In this document: positions 23,688-32,509 of the stretch, one piece after another
Layout of the letters: each line of letters begins with the position of its first letter
Position numbering within the stretch: position 1 is the stretch's first letter
Assembly: GCF_002086115.1 (NCBI RefSeq)
Contig: NZ_MVHJ01000044.1
Location: 1 to 34,080, forward strand
DNA: 34,080 nucleotides
DNA from: Mycolicibacterium bacteremicum
GTDB lineage: Bacteria > Actinomycetota > Actinomycetes > Mycobacteriales > Mycobacteriaceae
Direction: 5' to 3'
Program-made: the position numbers and the translations under genes
Notes under the pieces: generated by a model
The model's database searches: none
What the model was told of the DNA's origin: nothing
What the model saw: the letters and a program-made list of their open reading frames with translations, nothing else

Positions 23688-24854
23688 GTGGGACTCGACG
23701 ATCGCGACGCGCTGCAGACGCTGCGCGCCGCCGTCGACCCCCAGGCGCCGCATTCCGACGCGCTGATCGGCCGGTTCTACACCCGCTGGTTCGCCGTCGA
23801 TGCGACCGCCCGCGACCTGTTCCCGCCGGATCTGACCCACCAGCGCCGTGCGTTCGGCCAGGCCCTGGGGTGGCTACTGACCGAGATGATCGCCCAGCGC
23901 GCCGAGGAGCCGGTGGCGTTCCTGGCCCAGCTCGGCCGCGATCATCGCAAATACGGTGTGACACAGGCGCATTACGCAACCATGCGGGAGGCACTGCTGA
24001 CCACCCTGCACGGACACCTGACGTATGTCTGGGACGGTCGGATCGCCGAGGCGACCATCGACTTCGTCGACCTGGTGATCGGCGTGATGCGCGGGGCCGC
24101 CGACGCCGAACAGGGCCCGCCGTTCTGTGACGGCACCGTGCTGGAGCACATCCGGGCGACCCGCGATGTCTCGGTGGTGCGGTTGCAACTCGACCAGCCG
24201 CTGGCCTATCACCCCGGCCAGTACGTCACCGTGCAGGTGCCGCAGTGGCCGCGACGGTGGCGGTATCTGAGCCCGTCCATCCCCGCCGACGGCAGCGGCG
24301 CCGTCGAATTCCACATCCGGTCGGTGAGCGGGGGCATGGTCAGCCCGGCGATCATCGGCGAGACCCAGGTCGGTGACCGGTGGCGGTTGTCGCATCCGCA
24401 CGGTGGATTGCACGTCGACCGCGACGGCGGCGACGTGCTGATGGTGGCCGGCAGCACCGGCCTGGCGCCGCTGCGTGCCCTGATCTCCGATCTCTGCCGG
24501 TACGTGGACAACCCGCGGGTGCACCTGTTCTTCGGCGGCCGCTATCCCTGCGACCTGTACGACCTGCCGACGTTGTGGGAGATCGCGTCGATGAACCCGT
24601 GGCTGTCGGTGACCCCGGTGTCCGAGTTCTCCACCAATCCCCCGTGGGCCGGTGACTATCCGGACCATGAACCGCCACGGGGCCTGCACGTGCGCCAGAC
24701 CGGCCTGCTGCCCGAGGTGGTCACCCGCTACGGCGGCTGGGGTGATCGCCAGATCCTGATCTGCGGCAGCCCCCAGATGGTGACCGCGACCAAGACGGCA
24801 CTGATCGACAAGGGCGCACCACCGGAGCGCATCCAGCATGATCCGCTCTCGTGA
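23688..24854 (+). CDS. Flavohemoglobin-like globin/FAD/NAD(P)-binding protein (Rv0385-like)
   Basis: A 388-residue protein. Residues 1-140 form a globin domain with Tyr31 at the B10 position, Gln52 near E7 and the proximal His86 in R-D-H-R-K-Y-G-V. Residues 150-388 form a ferredoxin-reductase unit with FAD motif R-W-R-Y-L-S-P, the NAD(P) motif G-S-T-G-L-A-P-L and C-G-S-P-Q-M-V near the end. It matches Rv0385, reported as an unconventional type II flavohemoglobin linked to D-lactate oxidation rather than classical nitric oxide dioxygenation. The start is GTG 23688; an open frame to 23583 overlaps the GAP gene. The cofactors would be haem and FAD. Confidence 0.92.
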   Translation: MGLDDRDALQTLRAAVDPQAPHSDALIGRFYTRWFAVDATARDLFPPDLTHQRRAFGQALGWLLTEMIAQRAEEPVAFLAQLGRDHRKYGVTQAHYATMREALLTTLHGHLTYVWDGRIAEATIDFVDLVIGVMRGAADAEQGPPFCDGTVLEHIRATRDVSVVRLQLDQPLAYHPGQYVTVQVPQWPRRWRYLSPSIPADGSGAVEFHIRSVSGGMVSPAIIGETQVGDRWRLSHPHGGLHVDRDGGDVLMVAGSTGLAPLRALISDLCRYVDNPRVHLFFGGRYPCDLYDLPTLWEIASMNPWLSVTPVSEFSTNPPWAGDYPDHEPPRGLHVRQTGLLPEVVTRYGGWGDRQILICGSPQMVTATKTALIDKGAPPERIQHDPLS

Positions 24855-24867
24855 AAGGATTTCCGGC

Positions 24868-25749
24868 GTGCCCAACACCATCACCCTGCGCGATCCGTCC
24901 TCGGCGCTGACGGCGACCTTCGTTCCCGGGGCCGGCATGATCGCCACCTCCCTGGCCGAGCACGGTGCCGAGTTCCTGGGCCAGCGACGCGGTCTGGAGG
25001 CCTACGTCACCGACGGCAAGACGATGGGTATCCCCATCCTGTACCCGTGGGCGAACCGGTTGAGCGGTGACGACTACGTGGTGGGCGCCACGACGGTGCA
25101 ACTGGCCGGCGCGCCGGGGGTCCGCACCGATGCAAACGGCGCACCGATGCACGGTGTGTTGGCGGCCCATCCGGGTTGGCGGGTAGCGCATTCCGCGCAT
25201 GAGCTGACCGCCGTTCTGGAGTACACGACACCGGATCTGTTGGCGGCGTTCCCGTTTCCGCATGTGCTGACCCAGCGGATGCGGCTGGCGGATCGCACAC
25301 TGAGTGTCGCGACCACGGTGGACCCACAGGGTGCTGCGGTGCCGCTGTGTTTCGGCTACCACCCGTACTTCACGATTCCCGGGGTGCCGCGAGCGCAGTG
25401 GGTGCTGAACACGCCTGCCATGCGTCATCTGCCGGTCGACGACCGGGGTCTGCCGACCGGCGCGCACGCGCCGTGGCCGGCCTTCTCCGAGCCACTGGCC
25501 GACCGGGCGCTCGACGACGGTTTCGATCAGGTGCCCGACGGCGCGGTGTTCGCGATCGCCGGTGGTGGCCGCCGCATCGAGGTGCGATTCGGCACCGGCT
25601 ATCCCGCCGCGCAGTTGTTCGCACCGGCCACCGATGACCTGATCGCCATCGAGCCCATGGCGGCGCCGACGGATGCGCTGCGCCAGGGCGGCTACCGGGT
25701 GGCCGACGGGGCGCCGGCGACGTTCGAATTCAGCATCACCGTCTCCTGA
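24868..25749 (+). CDS. Aldose 1-epimerase family protein
   Basis: A 293-residue protein of the aldose 1-epimerase (GalM-like) superfamily, which interconverts alpha and beta anomers of sugars. The catalytic His is in C-F-G-Y-H-P-Y-F, a first His in G-A-P-M-H-G, and the general-base Glu in A-I-E-P-M-A-A-P-T-D-A. The N-terminal P-G-A-G-M-I strand and I-P-I-L-Y-P-W-A-N-R-L block are typical. The start is GTG 24868 with AAAGGA at 24854-24859 eight bases upstream; that ribosome site overlaps the flavohemoglobin stop, so the two genes are likely cotranscribed. The exact sugar is unknown. It converges with hspR. Confidence 0.92.
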   Translation: MPNTITLRDPSSALTATFVPGAGMIATSLAEHGAEFLGQRRGLEAYVTDGKTMGIPILYPWANRLSGDDYVVGATTVQLAGAPGVRTDANGAPMHGVLAAHPGWRVAHSAHELTAVLEYTTPDLLAAFPFPHVLTQRMRLADRTLSVATTVDPQGAAVPLCFGYHPYFTIPGVPRAQWVLNTPAMRHLPVDDRGLPTGAHAPWPAFSEPLADRALDDGFDQVPDGAVFAIAGGGRRIEVRFGTGYPAAQLFAPATDDLIAIEPMAAPTDALRQGGYRVADGAPATFEFSITVS

Positions 25750-25768
25750 TTGGCTACTGGCCGCGTGA

Positions 25769-26116
25769 TCAGCGCTTGCCGCGCGGCTGCCAGAGCACCA
25801 GCGCGGTGCTGGGCTTGCGCAGCCGGTCGACCTCGGCCGTCAGCTCCGCGACCCGGCTCTGCAACGCCTCGACCTGGTTGGTCAGCTCGATGATCCGCTT
25901 GATCCCGGCCAGGTTCACACCCTCGTCCTGGGACAACCGCTGCACCTCGCGGAGCAGGTCGACGTCGTGCTGCGAGTAACGCCGACCTCCTCCGGAGCTG
26001 CGTTGCGGTTTGACCAGACCGAGCCGGTCGTAGGTGCGCAGGGTCTGCGCGTGCATACCGGCCAGCTCGGCGGCCACCGAGATCAGGAACGTACGGGCAT
26101 CGTCACGCGCGCTCAT
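25769..26116 (-). CDS. hspR: HspR heat-shock repressor (MerR family)
   Basis: A 115-residue MerR-type DNA-binding protein that represses dnaK and clpB operons by binding HAIR sites, with DnaK as corepressor. The helix-turn-helix is at residues 12-45, with I-S-V-A-A-E-L-A-G-M-H-A-Q-T-L-R-T-Y-D-R-L-G-L-V and the wing R-R-Y-S-Q-H-D. A dimerising coiled coil lies at about 75-100 (Q-V-E-A-L-Q-S-R-V-A-E-L). The C-terminus has the L-V-L-W-Q-P tail seen in the family. ATG 26116 overlaps the dnaJ stop by 4 bases. It is the last gene of the dnaK operon, which makes a negative feedback loop. Confidence 0.97.
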   Translation of the reverse strand: MSARDDARTFLISVAAELAGMHAQTLRTYDRLGLVKPQRSSGGGRRYSQHDVDLLREVQRLSQDEGVNLAGIKRIIELTNQVEALQSRVAELTAEVDRLRKPSTALVLWQPRGKR

Positions 26117-27294
26117 GACAGGTTTCCTGCCCAGCCTGCGCGCGGATCGAATCCGGTGGCCCGCTCGGCCTTTGCGTAGGTCTCCAGCGCCTCGGCCGCC
26201 TCACCTTCGAGATTCGGCGGCACCGCGACCTTCACGGTCACCAGCAGGTCGCCGTGGCCGCCGGAGCGCTTGGGCACCCCGCGGCCACGCACCCGCAGGA
26301 TCCGGCCGTCGGAGGTGCCCTTGGGCACCCGAACCCCGACCTTGCCCTCCAGCGTCGGCACCGAAAGCGTTGTGCCCAGCGCCAACTCGTGGAAGGCGAC
26401 CGGAACGGTGACCGTCAGGTCATCGCCATCGCGACCGAAGACCTTGTCGGCGCGGACGTGCACGGTGACGTACAGGTCACCGGACGGGGCGCCGCGCAGG
26501 CCGGCCTCACCCTGCCCGGCCAACCGGATCCGTTGCCCGTCCTCGACACCCGGTGGGATCCGGACGTTGATGGTCCGTGTCCTGGTGGTGACACCGGTGC
26601 CCTTGCACTCGTCACACGGGTGCTCGATGATCGACCCGCTGCCACGGCATTCGGTGCACGGCTCGGAAAAGCCGAACGCGCCCTGGTTGCGGTTGATCAC
26701 CCCGGCCCCATTGCAGCTGGGGCACACCTTCGGGCTGGTACCCGGCCGCGCACCACTGCCATGGCAGTTCGTGCACGGAGCTGGGCTGGTGAGCCGTAGC
26801 GGCATCGCCACGCCCTTGGTGGCCTCCAGGAACGAGAGCTCGGTCTCGGTCTCCAGATCGTTGCCGCGCCGCGGGCGGCTCGGCCGGGGCTGCTGAGCGC
26901 CCCGGCCGAACAACCCACCGAACAAGTCGCCGATGTTGGCGCCACCGGCCTGGCCGGCCTGATCGAACAGGTCACCCAGATTGAATTCGGCTCCGTCGCC
27001 GGCGAACCCACCGAACCCGCCGCCGGGGCTGGCACCGCGGCGGCCGAAGCCGCCGCTGGCGAAGAGTCGACGGGTCTCGTCGTACTCCTTGCGCTTGGCG
27101 TCGTCGGTCAGGACCTCCTTGGCCTCAGAGGCGGCTTTGTACCGCTCCTCGGCCGCGGTGTTCCCGGGATTACGGTCCGGATGGTTCTCGGCGAGGATCT
27201 TGCGCGCGGCGCGCTTGATCTCGTCCTTGCCGGCGTCAGAGGTGACACCGAGCTCCTTGTAGAAGTCCTTCTCGACCCATTCACGTTGGGCCAT
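26113..27294 (-). CDS. dnaJ1: Chaperone DnaJ (DnaJ1)
   Basis: A 393-residue Hsp40 that delivers unfolded proteins to DnaK and stimulates its ATPase. The J domain has H38-P39-D40, followed by a Gly/Phe-rich linker at 80-130. Four CxxCxGxG zinc repeats are at C174/C177, C191/C194, C213/C216 and C227/C230, then two beta-barrel client-binding domains. The length is normal for type I DnaJ. The ATG 27294 follows grpE by 20 bases with an AGGAGG-like site (GGAGAAGGAGG region). In M. tuberculosis the dnaK-operon copy is DnaJ1; a second copy would be elsewhere. Confidence 0.98.
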   Translation of the reverse strand: MAQREWVEKDFYKELGVTSDAGKDEIKRAARKILAENHPDRNPGNTAAEERYKAASEAKEVLTDDAKRKEYDETRRLFASGGFGRRGASPGGGFGGFAGDGAEFNLGDLFDQAGQAGGANIGDLFGGLFGRGAQQPRPSRPRRGNDLETETELSFLEATKGVAMPLRLTSPAPCTNCHGSGARPGTSPKVCPSCNGAGVINRNQGAFGFSEPCTECRGSGSIIEHPCDECKGTGVTTRTRTINVRIPPGVEDGQRIRLAGQGEAGLRGAPSGDLYVTVHVRADKVFGRDGDDLTVTVPVAFHELALGTTLSVPTLEGKVGVRVPKGTSDGRILRVRGRGVPKRSGGHGDLLVTVKVAVPPNLEGEAAEALETYAKAERATGFDPRAGWAGNLS

Positions 27295-27314
27295 ACGTCA
27301 CCTCCTTCTCCGGG

Positions 27315-27913
27315 CTAGTCTTCTGATTCTGCGGGTTGTGCACTGTCGGAGTCAGCATTCTCGACCGTGTCGACCACTCCGACCATTGCATGGCGTACCA
27401 CCACGTCACCGACCTTGTAGCCACGACGCATGACGGTGCCGACCACCGGGGCCGATCCGTCACCCTCGTGCTGGACCGCCTCGTGCAGCGACGGGTCGAA
27501 GGCATCGCCCTCGGCGCCGAAGCTGCTCAGGCCCTGGCCCTCCAGGGTGGTGACCAGCTTCTCGGCCACCGCCTTGAGCGGCCCGGATTCCAGATCGCCA
27601 TGGCTGCGGGCGCGTTCGAGATCGTCGAGCACGCCGAGCAATTGGGTGATGACGGCGGCCTTGGCGCGTTCACCGGTGGCCTGCTGATCGCGCAACGCCC
27701 GCTTGCGGTAGTTGGCGAACTCGGCCTGGACCCGCTGCAGATCGGCGGTCAGTTCGGCCACCTTGGCATCAGCTGCGCCGGCGGCCTCGGCGGGCGCCTC
27801 GCCCTCAGGGGTGTCCTGAGGGGTCGGCTCCTGCTCGCGAACTTCACCGGTCTCCGGGTCGATGCGCCGTTTGTCGGTGATGGTCACCGGCTCTTCGTGC
27901 GAATCGGCCTGAC

Positions 27914-27917
<4 letters not shown>
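27315..27917 (-). CDS. grpE: Nucleotide exchange factor GrpE
   Basis: A 200-residue homodimeric cochaperone that releases ADP from DnaK. An acidic, Pro/Glu-rich disordered N-terminus (1-50) is followed by the long dimerising helix (52-85, A-K-V-A-E-L-T-A-D-L-Q-R-V-Q-A-E-F-A-N-Y), the four-helix part and the C-terminal beta-wing with F-D-P-S-L-H-E-A-V and V-G-T-V-M-R-R-G-Y-K-V. The C-terminal tail is acidic. The ATG 27917 overlaps the dnaK stop as ATGA, so synthesis is coupled to DnaK. Confidence 0.98.
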
Positions 27918-29767
<1,850 letters not shown>

Positions 29768-29789
29768 AGTTACTGCCTCCTGATTGGCT

Positions 29790-29818
29790 TGAATAGGATC
29801 TGAGTGAACCTCGCTCAA
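29790..29818 (-). promoter_or_regulatory. SigA-like promoter of the dnaK operon
   Basis: On the minus strand TTGAGC (29818-29813) and TATTCA (29795-29790) are separated by 17 bases, a near-consensus housekeeping promoter. The -35 is part of the proximal HAIR, so HspR binding would directly exclude RNA polymerase. The -10 ends about 22 bases before the dnaK start. Confidence 0.65.
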
Positions 29819-29819
29819 G
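29799..29819. promoter_or_regulatory. HAIR operator 1 of dnaK
   Basis: On the minus strand CTTGAGC, 7 bases, ACTCAGA: one arm matches the HAIR consensus at 6 of 7 and the other at 5 of 7. It overlaps the -35 of the proximal promoter. Confidence 0.75.
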
Positions 29820-29853
29820 CCTGCACCCGACCGGTTCGACCTGTCAAGTAGAA

Positions 29854-29874
29854 GTTGAGCCTGACTCACTCAAG
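29854..29874. promoter_or_regulatory. HAIR operator 2 of dnaK
   Basis: On the minus strand CTTGAGT, 7 bases, GCTCAAC: the first arm is a perfect match to HAIR and the second matches 5 of 7. Its centre is 55 bases upstream of that of operator 1. A TTGACA element (near 29846) lies between the two sites and could be a second -35. Confidence 0.8.
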
Positions 29875-29933
29875 TTAGTGTCGATCGGATCAACGCCGGC
29901 GTCGCCCACATTTGTTCCCGGCCGCGCTCACCT

Positions 29934-29997
29934 CGCCGAAAGTGACGCTGTGGTCGTTGCGGTGGTGCCCAGAGCAGCCGAAACGTCACTCTCGGCG
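29934..29997. repeat. Long imperfect inverted repeat (REP-like or terminator) at the hydrolase 3' end
   Basis: Arms 29934-29947 and 29984-29997 pair at 13 of 14 positions around a 36-base middle. A shorter inverted repeat, GCCGA (29977-29981) with TCGGC (29992-29996), nests at the right arm. The right arm covers the stop codon of the leftward alpha/beta hydrolase gene, while the left side faces the dnaK regulatory region. It may end hydrolase transcription or be a dispersed intergenic element; copies elsewhere cannot be checked here. Confidence 0.5.
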
Positions 29998-30843
29998 CGA
30001 CAAGAACGCGCGAACCACGCGAACGAACTCGTCGGGCTGGTCGTAGGTGACGATGTGGCCCGCCCCGGCGATCGTCACCAGCTGCGAGTCGGGGGTCTGT
30101 GCGTGGGCCGCGTCCAGTTCCGCGGCACCGACCAGTGGGTCACGGTCACCGCGCACCCACAGCGTCGGGACCGCCAGCCGATGCAGCTGCGGGGTGAGGT
30201 CATGACGCATGGCCCGCGGGCCGTAGGCCGCGATCTGCCAGTCGTCGAGCGCCTTCTCGCCATACCGGTTCTTCTGCCGGGCCTCCTGCACGGCCGAGGA
30301 GATGATGCGCTCGAAACCCGGGGTGTCGGCGCCGGCGGTCAGGTTGGCCGCCAGCGAAGAGCGGATCAGCCCGGGGAAGCGCGCCAGGATCCAGCTGCAC
30401 CAGCGCAGCAGGCCGGGCGTGCGCAGCATCGCCCAGGTGAGGAACTGGTGGGGCCGACGGGCGCCGAGGCCCCCGGGGCCGATCGCCACCAGGGCGCTGA
30501 CCCGGTCGGGATGGTCGAGCGCGAATCCGGTGGCCACCCCGCCGCCCAACGACAACCCGACCAGGCTCACCCGGTCCAGCCCGAGCGCATCCACCAGCTC
30601 GCCGACGAATCGCCGGTAGAAGGCGTCATCGAGGTGGCCGGCCCACGGCCGGCTGCCGCCGTGCCGGGGCAGATCGATCAGGTGAACGCGGTGATCGCGT
30701 GCCAACGGGGCGATGACGTCGTGCCATACGCCCTGCCCGGTGTCGAGCATGGCGCCGTGCAACAGCAGCACGGGTGGCCCGGCCGCACCCGCGCGGTACA
30801 GGCGCACGGGTCCGCCGCACACGATCAGGTCGGTCTGCCTCAT
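29986..30843 (-). CDS. Alpha/beta hydrolase
   Basis: A 285-residue alpha/beta-hydrolase-fold enzyme, cytosolic with no signal peptide. The oxyanion-region H-G-A-M-L-D is at 29-34, the nucleophile elbow G-L-S-L-G-G has Ser98, the acid is Asp233 (or Asp235) in V-R-G-D-R-D-P-L, and His263 in G-A-G-H-I-V completes the triad. A cap region spans about 130-200. The substrate could be an ester, lactone or epoxide-type compound; nothing in context decides. ATG 30843 is chosen. It reads towards dnaK and ends within an inverted repeat. Confidence 0.92.
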   Translation of the reverse strand: MRQTDLIVCGGPVRLYRAGAAGPPVLLLHGAMLDTGQGVWHDVIAPLARDHRVHLIDLPRHGGSRPWAGHLDDAFYRRFVGELVDALGLDRVSLVGLSLGGGVATGFALDHPDRVSALVAIGPGGLGARRPHQFLTWAMLRTPGLLRWCSWILARFPGLIRSSLAANLTAGADTPGFERIISSAVQEARQKNRYGEKALDDWQIAAYGPRAMRHDLTPQLHRLAVPTLWVRGDRDPLVGAAELDAAHAQTPDSQLVTIAGAGHIVTYDQPDEFVRVVRAFLSRRE

Positions 30844-30881
30844 CTACAACACCGCCAATTGCCCGTCGAGGCGTTGCGTCG

Positions 30882-31481
30882 CTACGACCGTATCTCAGGT
30901 GACCGAGCTGCCAGCGCGCTGCACATCGGCACACCCACGTCGAGGTGCCGCTCCTGATGGGTGTTCGGTGCGATGACGACGACCTGTCCCCATCTGCCGC
31001 ACGGCGCCCCGGTCTCCCGGATGACGTCGCTGGCCTGCAGATCGGCGACGGCGATCTCCCCGGGTTGCAGCGTCAGCAGCGGGGCCGCGAGCTGCGGGCG
31101 ACGCTCGACGTGCAGCACCGGCAGATCCGCGTCGACGATGTCGGCGCCCGGATACCCCTGCAGCGTGCAGGCCTTCGACGTGACGTTCTCGAACTGCAGC
31201 ACCAGACGGTATTCGGAGCCCTGTGATTCCAACGGCCGGTTGGAGACCACCAGGTCGGTATCGGCACACGGACCGGGCACCGACACCCGGTCGACCGGCT
31301 CGGGCTCGACCGGCTCCGGCTGGACCGGCTCGGGCTGGACCGGCTCGGGAACGGCCGCGGGCGGCGCCGTCACGGTGATGGTCACCGGCGCCGCCGGCTC
31401 GGGCCGGGCGGCGGGCTCGGATGCACACCCGGCGAGCAACACCGCCACCGCGATCGGGAGCGAGGACATCGCAATCTTCAT
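30882..31481 (-). CDS. DUF4232 lipoprotein with Pro-Glu repeat linker
   Basis: A 199-residue exported lipoprotein. The signal peptide ends in L-L-A-G-C with Cys19. Then come a Pro/Ala/Thr linker and four 5-residue P-E-P-V-x units, encoded by a 15-bp tandem repeat. The globular part matches the actinobacterial DUF4232 family: C-A-D-T-D-L-V-V-S at its start, a Y-R-L-V-L-Q-F-E-N-V-T-S-K-A-C-T-L-Q-G-Y-P-G block and later disulfide-type cysteines. Function unknown. ATG 31481 is chosen because it places the signal peptide properly; the open frame to 31601 would hide it. It diverges from the DUF4393 gene. Confidence 0.85.
   Translation of the reverse strand: MKIAMSSLPIAVAVLLAGCASEPAARPEPAAPVTITVTAPPAAVPEPVQPEPVQPEPVEPEPVDRVSVPGPCADTDLVVSNRPLESQGSEYRLVLQFENVTSKACTLQGYPGADIVDADLPVLHVERRPQLAAPLLTLQPGEIAVADLQASDVIRETGAPCGRWGQVVVIAPNTHQERHLDVGVPMCSALAARSPEIRS
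31291..31350. repeat. Four-copy 15-bp tandem repeat inside the DUF4232 gene
   Basis: Units 31291-31305, 31306-31320, 31321-31335 and 31336-31350 follow the pattern T(C/G)GACCGGCTC(G/C)GG plus C or A. They encode the repeated Q/E-P-E-P-V linker on the minus strand. Being in-frame, copy changes would lengthen or shorten the linker without breaking the gene. Confidence 0.8.
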
Positions 31482-31603
31482 GACCGCATTCCATGGCATC
31501 ACCGCCGCTACCGATCCCAATTCGCGAACGACACCGACCCACCGATATCTTCGCAGCCGGTAACGTGCCTTATCCGTTGCGCGCAATTGGGGGTCGATCA
31601 CAG

Positions 31604-32509
31604 TTGACAGAGCAGATTCCGCATCACGGCCCGGTCGAGGTGCCTGCCGATGTGCCGCTGGGGGAGGTCATCGACAGCGAACCCGAGGTGCCGGAGATCC
31701 CGGACCTTCCCGAACCCGGCGTGCCCGACGAGCCGGTCGAGGGCACCGTCACCGACAAGGCACCGGTCAAGCGCAACGGCTTCAACCGCCGAGGCTTCCG
31801 GCTGGCCACCCCGATCGGCGATATCGCGATCGCCGTCCGCACACCCAAGCAACGACCGATCGTCCCCAAGTGGTTCGACCCGCTGGGGATCACCGACCGC
31901 GCCGTCGACGCCGCCAAGACCGGACTCAAACTCGCCGCGTGGGGTGAGGAGCAGGTCGCAACCTACGTCAAGAACCGACTCGAGTCGGTGGATGCCGCGC
32001 CCCGGCCGCTGCCGCAGCCCGATCCATCGGCGCACGACTCGCTGCACACCAAGCTGGGCCGGCTGCTGGACCGCGCACTGGAACAGAGCACCGCGGGCAG
32101 CCAGCAGGAGCTCTATCACCGGTTGCTCGATCAACTGGTGGCCGACGAGGCCCGCATCATCGGCGCGCTGTCCGACGGAGCGTCCTCACCGCTGGTCAAC
32201 ATCCACAGCCGGTCGCGCAACCAGGTCGTGCTGCAGAATGCGTGCCTGATCGGACGCACCGCAAATGTCGCTCTTCCCAATATGGTCCCGCAGTACGTCG
32301 ATCATCTGCTATCCCTTGGACTGGTCGAGACCGGTCCGGAGGACTCGTCCAGGAAAGCCGATTACGAGGTGCTGATGGCCGAACCGATGGTGCTGAAGGC
32401 GATCAAGGGCGCGTCCAGAGGTCCGCTGATCGCGCGGACGGAGAAGTTGTCGCTGCGCCTGTCCACTCTCGGTAAGGGCCTGTGGGCGGCTGCCGTCGCC
32501 AATGAGTAG
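31604..32509 (+). CDS. DUF4393 (Abi-alpha-related) domain protein
   Basis: A protein of about 301 residues. The N-terminal third is acidic, Pro/Glu/Val-rich and likely disordered. The rest resembles DUF4393, a family that includes Abi-alpha-type proteins: L-Y-H-R-L-L-D-Q-L-V-A-D-E-A-R-I-I-G-A-L followed by a central segment and Y-V-D-H-L-L-S-L-G-L-V-E. No signal peptide or clear membrane helix. The start is uncertain: TTG 31604 is chosen (a G-rich stretch lies about 8 bases before it), GTG 31565 is in frame, and an open frame continues up to 31493. The stop overlaps the DUF445 start by 8 bases. Function unknown. Confidence 0.7.
   Translation: MTEQIPHHGPVEVPADVPLGEVIDSEPEVPEIPDLPEPGVPDEPVEGTVTDKAPVKRNGFNRRGFRLATPIGDIAIAVRTPKQRPIVPKWFDPLGITDRAVDAAKTGLKLAAWGEEQVATYVKNRLESVDAAPRPLPQPDPSAHDSLHTKLGRLLDRALEQSTAGSQQELYHRLLDQLVADEARIIGALSDGASSPLVNIHSRSRNQVVLQNACLIGRTANVALPNMVPQYVDHLLSLGLVETGPEDSSRKADYEVLMAEPMVLKAIKGASRGPLIARTEKLSLRLSTLGKGLWAAAVANE

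Noticed and set aside
29808..29832. Possible extra SigH-type promoter upstream of dnaK
   Set aside because: No GGAA(C/T) with a correctly spaced CGTT is present; only GGTTC-like bases occur, so the SigA-type assignment is preferred.
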